The position numbers and the translations under genes were made by a program. DNA of 5,689 nucleotides from Dehalococcoidia bacterium (GTDB lineage: Bacteria > Chloroflexota > Dehalococcoidia > Lucifugimonadales > Lucifugimonadaceae): the NCBI GenBank assembly GCA_012270805.1, contig JAAXHR010000212.1:1-5689 (forward strand), read 5' to 3'. The notes below the pieces were generated by a model. That model worked only from the letters and a program-made list of their open reading frames with translations. It searched no databases and was not told where the DNA came from. Below are positions 1 to 5,533 of the stretch, piece by piece (positions within the stretch are counted from its first letter, which is position 1; each line of letters opens with the position of its first letter).

Positions 1-1377
1 ACGTTGACGTTCACACAAGACGACGAACCTCCTGTGACGACGGTGGCTAAGGTGCCAGAACGCATACTGGGCGTGGACCGTGACATCTGGGAATGCTTCT
101 CAGACACCTCCAATCTCCGAAGAGAAACGCCAAGTGATGCGGGCGTCGGTTGTGCCGCGTGGCGCAACGACTACATCGTCAAATGGCCTGTCGGCGAGCC
201 CGTCAAGATATGGACGACTGGCGACGAGGCGTACGAGGAGATATTCGACCGCGTTTTAGCAGATATCGCGCCGTTGCTCAATCTGAAATTCGAAGACGCG
301 ACGAGCAAGACACAGTCCGACGTTGCGGTCTATCTGGGACTGCCGCGCGCAGAGACGCGTCTTGACAAGTTGAGATGCAACCGCGCCGCAGGTTGCGCGC
401 TGTTCGACATCGCGTCGGACGGTTCGATAATCAGCGGGCAGATGGTGGTCTGGCCGCCGATAGCGCCTGTCAACAGAATCGCACGGGACCACCAGATTTA
501 CAGCATTGCGCTTCACGAGTTGATACACCTATTTACCGGGATGCTGCACCGTCATCACGACCGGACCAGTGTGATGAGCTACGACGCGCTCGACTATCTG
601 ACGCTCGGCGAACAAGATGAAGCCTTGCTGCGCATCGCTTCGCATCCGCTCGTGGAGCCCGGGATGCGCTTCGGCGAGATACGGAAACTGGTGGTGTTCG
701 CGGATGAGTTGGTGGATCAGCCGGTGGCAGGCGAGTTGTCGGTGGAGGAGATATTGCGTCGGACGCACGCGCGGCTGATGGATGACGGTTCAGCGATTTT
801 CGAGATCAAGGGTGGATGGCCCAGTTGCAGTCGCAATTTCGATTGGTCGGAGTATGAGATCGGTGGGATTCGTCCGCGGGTGCCCAGGTGGGTGCATTTC
901 AAGAATGATCTGATTCACTACTACATGATCAGAACGCCGGCGCCACGCAGTTCGTTGCGGTACTGGTTCGAGGTTTCGAGTGGATGGCGTGAAGTGTCGT
1001 TCACGGAGCTGCCGAGGTTGACGAGTTTCAGAGATTCTTTCAGCAATCCGATGGTGTTGCTGTCGAGCATCAACATCTACGGCGAAGAGTTGGAGATGAA
1101 GGTTGTATCTCGAGAGGGAGACGTGCTGAAGTTTGAAGCGTTGCTGGATGGGGGAGATGTGCGGACTGATTGGAGCAAGAAAACGACGGTGAATGTTGAG
1201 ATGGAAGTGGACACATCAGAGTTCAAGATTCTGAGCTACGAGATGTACTGGTCGTTCGATCCTCATCAATTCGGAGTGTGTGAGGACTACCACGTGGAGG
1301 CGAGAAATATCGACTACGGCTCGAAATTCGTTTTCCCGGCGACGATTCGCAGGGACGCGCGGCACTCGATCGACTGA
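1..1377 (+). CDS. Metzincin-like zinc metalloprotease with beta-rich C-terminal domain (5' end open)
   Basis: Numbering is from the TTG at base 4. The frame runs to the left edge with no stop and no ribosome site can be seen, so the true start is uncertain and probably upstream. A zinc-protease signature begins at H171: HELIH, then G179 and H182, with H184 and H185 close behind, followed by SVMSY (M191), which resembles the Met-turn of metzincins. The classical pattern is HExxHxxGxxH; here one extra residue sits before the glycine. The region before it (about 65-150) reads as a mixed alpha/beta catalytic half. Residues about 246-457 are rich in beta strands after one helix and faintly recall LolA/LppX-type lipoprotein folds (inference only). 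There are six cysteines (31, 50, 125, 131, 275, 426), which suits an exported, disulfide-bonded protein, but any signal peptide lies outside the window. Substrate unknown. Zinc-metallopeptidase-like is well supported; active protease is not proven. Confidence 0.72.
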   Translation, partial: TLTFTQDDEPPVTTVAKVPERILGVDRDIWECFSDTSNLRRETPSDAGVGCAAWRNDYIVKWPVGEPVKIWTTGDEAYEEIFDRVLADIAPLLNLKFEDATSKTQSDVAVYLGLPRAETRLDKLRCNRAAGCALFDIASDGSIISGQMVVWPPIAPVNRIARDHQIYSIALHELIHLFTGMLHRHHDRTSVMSYDALDYLTLGEQDEALLRIASHPLVEPGMRFGEIRKLVVFADELVDQPVAGELSVEEILRRTHARLMDDGSAIFEIKGGWPSCSRNFDWSEYEIGGIRPRVPRWVHFKNDLIHYYMIRTPAPRSSLRYWFEVSSGWREVSFTELPRLTSFRDSFSNPMVLLSSINIYGEELEMKVVSREGDVLKFEALLDGGDVRTDWSKKTTVNVEMEVDTSEFKILSYEMYWSFDPHQFGVCEDYHVEARNIDYGSKFVFPATIRRDARHSID

Positions 1378-1419
1378 CGCGCGACGCTATCTGGGTGGAT
1401 CTGCTGGTCCCCTCTTAAT

Positions 1420-2592
1420 CTATGAAATCAGGGCTGCCCATTGCGTGTCGAGGTGGGCTTTGATGTAGTCGCGGTCCAGTTCGTAGCCTAGGCCGGGTTT
1501 GTCGGAGAGATGGAGGTGACCGCCTTGAATGTCGAGCGGCTCGGTGAGGCAGGCGTTATAAGCGGGAACCGAGTGGTGGCTCATTTCGAGGCGGTAGATG
1601 TTGGGTACGTTCATGAGGACGTGAGCGCCGGAGATGACATTGAATGAGCCGGATGCGTCGTGGGGAGAGATGGGGATGTAGAAGGCCTCGGCTAAGTGGG
1701 CTATCTTCTTCATCTCTGAGATGCCGCCGGTCCAGCAGATGTCGGGCATGATGTAGTTGACTAGGCCTTCAGTCAGGTATGGAAGGAAGTCCCAGCGAGT
1801 GTACTTGCGTTCGCCGATGCACAGATTGATGTCGGTGTTGCGTCGGAGTTGGCGATGGGCTTCGAGGCTCTCGGGTTGGAGTGGTTCTTCGAACCAAGTC
1901 AGGTTGTAGGGCATCATGCGGTTGCAGAGATCGGTGGCGGTAGAGACGTCGAAGTTGCCGTGGGCATCGATCATGAGTTCGATGTCGGGTCCCAGCCCTT
2001 CTCTTAGCGCGGCCATGAGGTCTTCGGCGTGAGCAGCGGCTGAGGCCGATATCTTACCGTCGATATAGCGGCGGTGTTTGGCTCCCATTTCGGGTGAGAA
2101 CGGGTCGAGTTTCAGGGCTTGGTACCCGAGTGCCACCTGGGCCTTGGCATCCGCTACGCAGGCATCGATGTCGTCAGCAGGTCCGCAGTGGGAGTATAGG
2201 GGCACGGAGTCGCGCATTGGGCCGCCGAGGAGATCGTACACGGGTCTGCCAAGGGCTTTGCCCTTGATGTCCCAGAGGGCCATGTCGACGCCACTTGCGA
2301 GGGTTGTGGCGAATCCGCGTGAGCCGAGGGTGCCGAATCGTCGATAGATCTGGTGCCAGATGCGGTCGATGTGGTTGGGGTCTTGACCGACTAAACCGTC
2401 GGAGAAGTCTTGGCCTACGAGGTCGTGCTTCAGGAGAGCATAGGTCTGAGCGATGACGATAGCGCCGCCACCGCCGACGTTAGTGGATTCGCCGTATCCG
2501 GTGATGCCTTCGTCGGTGTCGATTTCGACGAACATCCAAGGGCGGGATTCTTGTGCGCGGACGACGTATGCCCGGAGGTCGGTGATTTTCAT
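1420..2592 (-). CDS. Mandelate racemase/muconate lactonizing enzyme family, acid-sugar dehydratase type
   Basis: A 390-residue enolase-superfamily enzyme of normal family length. The N-terminal capping domain begins MKITDLRAYVV; the barrel carries the catalytic set: K161-x-D163, metal ligands D209, E235 (WFEEP) and E261 (GER), D284 (MPD) pairing with H311 (SPHD) as the His-Asp base dyad, and E336. H211, two residues after the first metal ligand, matches the general-acid histidine of acid-sugar dehydratases such as galactonate dehydratase, and the GERxYTRWDF stretch also resembles that group. Expected reaction: Mg-dependent dehydration of an aldonic acid to a 2-keto-3-deoxy acid in the cytoplasm; the substrate cannot be read from sequence. 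The frame is open 30 codons further, to an ATG at 2682, but those residues are low-similarity filler. The start at 2592 fits the family and has GAGGG ten bases upstream. It converges on the preceding gene and diverges from higBA. Confidence 0.93.
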   Translation of the reverse strand: MKITDLRAYVVRAQESRPWMFVEIDTDEGITGYGESTNVGGGGAIVIAQTYALLKHDLVGQDFSDGLVGQDPNHIDRIWHQIYRRFGTLGSRGFATTLASGVDMALWDIKGKALGRPVYDLLGGPMRDSVPLYSHCGPADDIDACVADAKAQVALGYQALKLDPFSPEMGAKHRRYIDGKISASAAAHAEDLMAALREGLGPDIELMIDAHGNFDVSTATDLCNRMMPYNLTWFEEPLQPESLEAHRQLRRNTDINLCIGERKYTRWDFLPYLTEGLVNYIMPDICWTGGISEMKKIAHLAEAFYIPISPHDASGSFNVISGAHVLMNVPNIYRLEMSHHSVPAYNACLTEPLDIQGGHLHLSDKPGLGYELDRDYIKAHLDTQWAALIS

Positions 2593-2663
2593 TTGGGATT
2601 GACCCTCGGTGGTGTTGTTGGACGGATTGCCATTTGTTTGGAATGAATAGACGGGTTCATGGT

Positions 2664-2674
2664 ACACATTGTGT
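2664..2674. promoter_or_regulatory. Perfect inverted repeat in the divergent dehydratase/higB region
   Basis: ACACA-T-TGTGT is a perfect 5-bp dyad with a one-base centre. It lies 72 bases upstream of the dehydratase start and 56 upstream of higB, where a regulator operator for either gene would fit. A weak sigma70-like pair, TTGTGT with TGAAAT 17 bases later, overlaps its right arm and points toward higB. Binding protein unknown; an 11-bp dyad can occur by chance. Confidence 0.3.
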
Positions 2675-2705
2675 CGGATCAACGAGCGGCTTGAAATATG
2701 TACAG

Positions 2706-2729
2706 ATGTTAGAGTGAGAAAGGTAACAT
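2706..2729 (+). promoter_or_regulatory. Inverted repeat flanking the higB ribosome binding site (candidate HigA operator or mRNA hairpin)
   Basis: ATGTTA and TAACAT are exact reverse complements separated by 12 bases, and the right arm abuts the higB ATG at 2730. The loop holds the purine-rich ribosome site GAGAAAGG. As DNA this could be the operator by which the HigBA complex represses its own operon, a known feature of higBA loci. As RNA, the 6-bp stem could partly mask the start region. The position is striking but the arms are short and AT-rich, so this is a candidate only. Confidence 0.4.
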
Positions 2730-3011
2730 ATGGCTATACAGAGGTTTCAAAATCGACGAACGGCAAGGTTCTTCGATGGCGTGTTCGTACGGGATTTCCA
2801 AGGATTTGAACGTCAAGCTAGATATCGACTGGCACTATTGAACGAAGCTGACAGTCTGAGTCAACTCGCCGACTATTCCGGAAATCGACTTGAAAGGTTG
2901 CGGGGTGACCGCGCCGGACAGTATTCGATCCGCATCAATCGTCAATGGCGGATATGTTTTCGATGGGGCGACGCAGGACCTTACGACGTTGAAATCGTAG
3001 ACTATCACTGA
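2730..3011 (+). CDS. higB: HigB-type toxin, RelE/ParE superfamily mRNA interferase
   Basis: A 93-residue protein matching the HigB (plasmid maintenance killer) family in length and signature. The N-terminal part (about 10-45) has the FFDG and RYRLALLNEADSL helices. The conserved core follows at about 50-93: GNRLERLRGDRAGQYSIRIN, then QWRICFRW and a C-terminal VEIVDYH, all nearly invariant in this family. HigB toxins are ribosome-dependent endonucleases that cut translated mRNA and so halt growth; the basic and aromatic residues of the core form the RNA-cutting face. The ATG at 2730 has AAAGG six bases upstream. The toxin gene comes first, 22 bp before its antitoxin, the usual reversed order of higBA. 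The gene looks intact, so the module is probably functional, though activity cannot be read from sequence. Confidence 0.93.
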   Translation: MAIQRFQNRRTARFFDGVFVRDFQGFERQARYRLALLNEADSLSQLADYSGNRLERLRGDRAGQYSIRINRQWRICFRWGDAGPYDVEIVDYH

Positions 3012-3033
3012 GATCAGAAAGTTGAGGCAGAAG

Positions 3034-3366
3034 ATGAAACCGAAAAATGGCATGCCTCCGGTTCATCCTGGCGAGATATTGAACGAAGACCTAGAGGAGA
3101 TGGGTCTGACGCCAAAGACATTTGCGTACAAGTTGGGGATACCTGCGGAACATATGACGGCGATCTTGGCAGGCAAGCGCGATGTTGATGCCGAATTTGC
3201 GTTGCGCTTGGAGCGTTATTTTGGTTCTGGCGCACGCATGTGGATGAATCTGCAGACGGCGTACTCGTTGAAGGTGGCCGAGAGAGATTTAGGGAAAAAG
3301 ATTACCGATGAGGTCGTGCCGCGAGAAGATGAAGAAGCGCGAGCGGAGGCTGTTGAAGCAGTCTGA
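3034..3366 (+). CDS. higA: HigA-type antitoxin, XRE-family HTH protein
   Basis: A 110-residue antitoxin. It opens with the HigA hallmark PVHPGEIL (9-16), followed by a Cro/CI-type helix-turn-helix at about 25-50 (LTPKTFAYKLGIPAEHMTAI, then GKRDV) and the family's ALRLERYFG...WMNLQ helix at about 56-74. The acidic, probably flexible tail (about 91-110) is the variable part. HigA neutralises HigB by direct binding and, with it, represses the operon. The ATG at 3034 was chosen because GAGG lies six bases upstream. A TTG at 3022 would add four residues but would overlap that ribosome site. It is co-transcribed with higB across a 22-bp gap with no terminator visible. Tail function is inferred. Confidence 0.93.
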   Translation: MKPKNGMPPVHPGEILNEDLEEMGLTPKTFAYKLGIPAEHMTAILAGKRDVDAEFALRLERYFGSGARMWMNLQTAYSLKVAERDLGKKITDEVVPREDEEARAEAVEAV

Positions 3367-3413
3367 TGTCTCGAACATGATTGTCGTGGGGTTGAACCGT
3401 ATCCATCATCGTG

Positions 3414-3451
3414 TTGCAGTGTTAAACTGCGAACGCATGGATTGAAATGCG
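3414..3451. repeat. Two adjacent small inverted repeats in the leader of the isomerase gene
   Basis: GCAGT-GTTAA-ACTGC (3416-3430) is a perfect 5-bp dyad, extendable to seven pairs with one mismatch, and CGCAT-N8-ATGCG (3434-3451) follows three bases later. Both lie in the 134-bp gap between higA and the isomerase gene, 50-85 bases before its start. They could be operators or a structured leader. No T-run follows either, so neither looks like a terminator for higBA. I see no convincing sigma70 promoter here and no small gene. Confidence 0.3.
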
Positions 3452-3500
3452 TCGTCGTTGGCGATGCAACATGTAACGCAATAGAGGACAACGGCACGTC

Positions 3501-4424
3501 ATGCGCTTCTGCTACGCCCACCGACGATTCACGCTTTATCCACAGTCTGTAGACACGTGGGATCTGCACCCGGACAACTACACGTCGGAGTTTTTAGACC
3601 GGGCACGCGACACTGGTTTCGACGCTATCGAGTGCGGTTTCGAGGTTTTAGATAGGCTAGGCGACGCGAAGTCGATATCCGAGTTCGGTGAACGAGTCCG
3701 GTCACACGGCTTGAAGGTCGGTGCAATCCGATCCGGCGGCACGCTGACCGAGGCAAGGCACGGTCCTCAAAATCGCGAGAAGCTGATGCGTGCGGTGGAG
3801 TACGCGGAGCATGTGGGCGCGGAGGTGGTGAATGGCGCGTTGAGCGCGCCGGCACGTTACCCCGGACATCCGCCCGGATCGATTCCGGGTAGCGTCAGTG
3901 GTTGGCCGAAGTCCCAGGACGCGAGCAGAGACGCCGAGATGTGGGTCTATGACGCCCTAGCTTCGGCGTTTCAAGAGGTGTGCGATGCGGCTGACGATGT
4001 GGATATAACCATTGAGGTGCACCAGAACTCTCCAGTCGACAATTCGTGGTCAGCGGTGATGATTCACAACATGATCGACCGCGAGAACTTCGGCATCAAC
4101 CCCGACATCGGCAACATCGTCTGGACATACGACGTGCCAGAAGAGGACTACGACGACGCGATCGATGCAATGGCACCGATCTCGAAGTATTGGCACTGCA
4201 AGAACCTGCATCGCGTCTACCACCCGGAGAATCAGCGAACGGTGTTCATCAGGGTCCCGTTGCAGGATGGCGAAGTCGACTACCGGTACGCTATCTCGGC
4301 GATGGCGAACGCGGGCTACAGCGGCTACATGGCGATCGAAGGCACGCAGAATGGTGATCAGTGGCACAAAGACGGCATTTCGCTTGACTACGCGAAATCG
4401 ATCTGGGCTGAATTCGAGGACTGA
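3501..4424 (+). CDS. Sugar phosphate isomerase/epimerase, xylose-isomerase-like TIM barrel
   Basis: A 307-residue protein of the AP endonuclease 2 / xylose-isomerase-like barrel family, of normal length. Barrel strands and metal ligands are visible in order: FDAIECGFE (40-48), LKVGAIRSGG (71-80), AEVVNGAL (107-114), ITIEVHQNS (169-177, E172 and H174), FGINPDIGNI (197-206, D202), YWHCKNLHR (230-238, H232) and GYMAIEGTQ (275-283, E280). E172, D202, H232 and E280 fit the usual Glu-Asp-His-Glu divalent-metal site of such isomerases. Probable role: interconversion of a keto-sugar or sugar acid in the cytoplasm; substrate unknown. The ATG at 3501 has GAGGA about 12 bases upstream, slightly long. 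The segment at about 115-145 (rich in Pro, Gly and Ser) looks like a substrate loop and may set specificity. The gene is separate from higBA and could supply or use products of the dehydratase upstream, which is inference. Confidence 0.9.
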   Translation: MRFCYAHRRFTLYPQSVDTWDLHPDNYTSEFLDRARDTGFDAIECGFEVLDRLGDAKSISEFGERVRSHGLKVGAIRSGGTLTEARHGPQNREKLMRAVEYAEHVGAEVVNGALSAPARYPGHPPGSIPGSVSGWPKSQDASRDAEMWVYDALASAFQEVCDAADDVDITIEVHQNSPVDNSWSAVMIHNMIDRENFGINPDIGNIVWTYDVPEEDYDDAIDAMAPISKYWHCKNLHRVYHPENQRTVFIRVPLQDGEVDYRYAISAMANAGYSGYMAIEGTQNGDQWHKDGISLDYAKSIWAEFED

Positions 4425-4476
4425 TCTGCGGAGTCAATCGATAAAGTATGCGAGAACTTGACGGCCAAGCCCTCGG

Positions 4477-4518
4477 TTTCCCCCGCTCACGGGGGAAATG
4501 TCCGAAGGACACAGGGGG
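4477..4518. repeat. REP-like double-hairpin palindrome
   Basis: Two hairpins sit back to back: TTTCCCCC with GGGGGAAA around the loop GCTCAC (perfect 8-bp stem, 4477-4498), then TGTCC-GAA-GGACA (perfect 5-bp stem, 4499-4511), followed by a second GGGGG tract (4514-4518). The layout resembles REP or small MITE-type intergenic palindromes that recur in many genomes. The C5 tract could pair with either G5 tract. It lies 52 bases after the isomerase stop. No T-run follows on either strand, so it is not a standard terminator, though it could protect the 3' end of that mRNA. Only one copy lies in this window. Confidence 0.65.
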
Positions 4519-4586
4519 ATCGGAAAATACTGAGACTAGTGAAACGCAAAGCTATCACGCCATGAGACCGCCAACTGATCTAGCCG

Positions 4587-4976
4587 ATGCGAGATAACGA
4601 TAGCCAGAACCCTCAACCAACACCGTTGGATGAGGCTGAGATGCAGGAAGAGGAAGATCTCTTCTTCAGAGATGTTTCAGAGGATCTGGACGATGAGGAG
4701 CGGACATCGTATGCGATCCTTCTGATCTTGGCGGTCGGCGGTTTCGCGGTCGGGCTGTTGCTGTTGCAGATAACGTTGACGTCGGCGGTGGTTTTGAAGG
4801 ATTACGCTGGCGATTGGGCATGGGTTCTCGCACCGGCACCGATGCTGCTGTTCGGATTGGCGTCGCTGTGGCAGTACGATTCCAACTGGTTGCAACGGCT
4901 GGGTGCCACAGCGTTGGGATTCGCACTGGCTCAGTACATCATGATGGCGATCGGATTTGCGACTTTGGAGATTTGA
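4587..4976 (+). CDS. Small membrane protein with acidic N-terminal tail, three predicted helices
   Basis: I do not recognise the family. The 129-residue product starts with about 40 strongly acidic, probably cytoplasmic residues (many D and E), followed by three hydrophobic segments at about 41-68, 77-95 and 104-126. There is no signal peptide and no catalytic motif. An in-frame stop at 4581 limits the start to 4587 or later. The ATG at 4587 lacks a clear ribosome site, whereas the ATG at 4641 (residue 19) has GAGG five bases upstream, so a 111-residue form is possible. The next gene starts 51 bp downstream on the same strand, also encodes a small membrane protein, and probably shares the transcript. 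The clean reading frame, hydrophobic pattern and neighbour support a real gene; role unknown. Confidence 0.75.
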   Translation: MRDNDSQNPQPTPLDEAEMQEEEDLFFRDVSEDLDDEERTSYAILLILAVGGFAVGLLLLQITLTSAVVLKDYAGDWAWVLAPAPMLLFGLASLWQYDSNWLQRLGATALGFALAQYIMMAIGFATLEI

Positions 4977-5027
4977 CGTCGGAAAATCAAAACGCCCATC
5001 GCCAAACAAACAGATAGGAAGGATACC

Positions 5028-5474
5028 ATGGCAGACTTTTCGATCCGGGACGCCAAAATCGCTGTCGCGGTAATAACGACGCTCGGAACGTTAGCAATCA
5101 TACTGCTGTGGGGTGTTGGCACGTTCCGGACTTTCCTTGACCTGATGAACTTTTCTTCTTCTAGCGTAGGCGAGTACATCTTCGGTTTCATCATGGTGCG
5201 TCTGCCGATGCTCTTGGCGATCTTGGCTTCGGGCTTAGTATTCACAGACCTGCGTTTAGCTAGCTGGCTGTTGTTCATCAGCACCATTCTCTGGCTGTTG
5301 TTCACGTTGCTGTGGTGGGCCGCAGACGGTAGCACACCGCCGTCCATCGGGGTCTTCGGAACCATTTTCCAAGCCGTCGGCGCATATCTGGCATTCAAAG
5401 CGCACGGTCTTGAGCAATGGTCGAGCTCTACACCGAAAATCGGCGATGCCGACCAGGATGGTAGCGACGCGTAA
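5028..5474 (+). CDS. Small multi-pass membrane protein of unknown function
   Basis: I do not recognise the family. The 148-residue protein has four hydrophobic segments at about 9-31, 50-72, 76-98 and 106-124, and a hydrophilic, acidic C-terminal tail (about 130-148) rich in Ser, Asp and Gly. Segments two and three are separated by only a short TDLR turn, so they form a tight hairpin; a conserved-looking WW pair (97-98) ends segment three. The start is clear: AGGAAGG lies five bases before the ATG at 5028. It follows the other small membrane gene by 51 bp with no hairpin between them, which suggests an operon and perhaps a shared complex. It converges on the recombinase gene, whose stop is 59 bp away. 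No enzymatic or transport motif is visible. Confidence 0.82.
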   Translation: MADFSIRDAKIAVAVITTLGTLAIILLWGVGTFRTFLDLMNFSSSSVGEYIFGFIMVRLPMLLAILASGLVFTDLRLASWLLFISTILWLLFTLLWWAADGSTPPSIGVFGTIFQAVGAYLAFKAHGLEQWSSSTPKIGDADQDGSDA

Positions 5475-5533
5475 GGTAGATCATCCGCAGATCCGAAGTC
5501 CTACCGCAACCGAGCCGGGGATCGCCCAAAGAC

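Noticed and set aside
1378..1419. Bidirectional terminator between the convergent metalloprotease and dehydratase genes.
   Set aside because: The 42-bp gap contains no convincing stem-loop or T-tract.
2593..2682. A 30-codon N-terminal extension of the dehydratase from an ATG at 2682.
   Set aside because: The added residues do not look like the enolase capping domain, the extension would cover the divergent control region, and the ATG at 2592 has its own ribosome site and the family start.
600..3350. The plus strand looks rich in G over C across both the plus-strand and minus-strand genes.
   Set aside because: It may reflect replication-strand skew, but I did not count bases and the window is too short to interpret it.
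4050..4367. Long open frames in other phases and on the minus strand within the isomerase gene.
   Set aside because: They lie wholly inside a clearly homologous gene and their translations are rich in Arg and His, as expected for off-frame reading of GC-rich coding DNA.
4477..4498. Intrinsic terminator for the isomerase gene.
   Set aside because: The strong stem is followed by ATGTCC on the plus strand and CCGAGG on the minus strand rather than a T-run, so it was called a REP-like repeat.
4931..5398. A 155-codon open frame on the minus strand opposite the second membrane protein gene.
   Set aside because: It is antisense to a gene with a strong ribosome site, and its translation is a basic, low-complexity mix with no domain pattern.
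5475..5533. Terminator between the membrane protein gene and the recombinase gene, from GGTAG (5475-5479) and CTACC (5501-5505).
   Set aside because: The stem is only 5 bp with a 21-base loop and no T-run; too weak to call.
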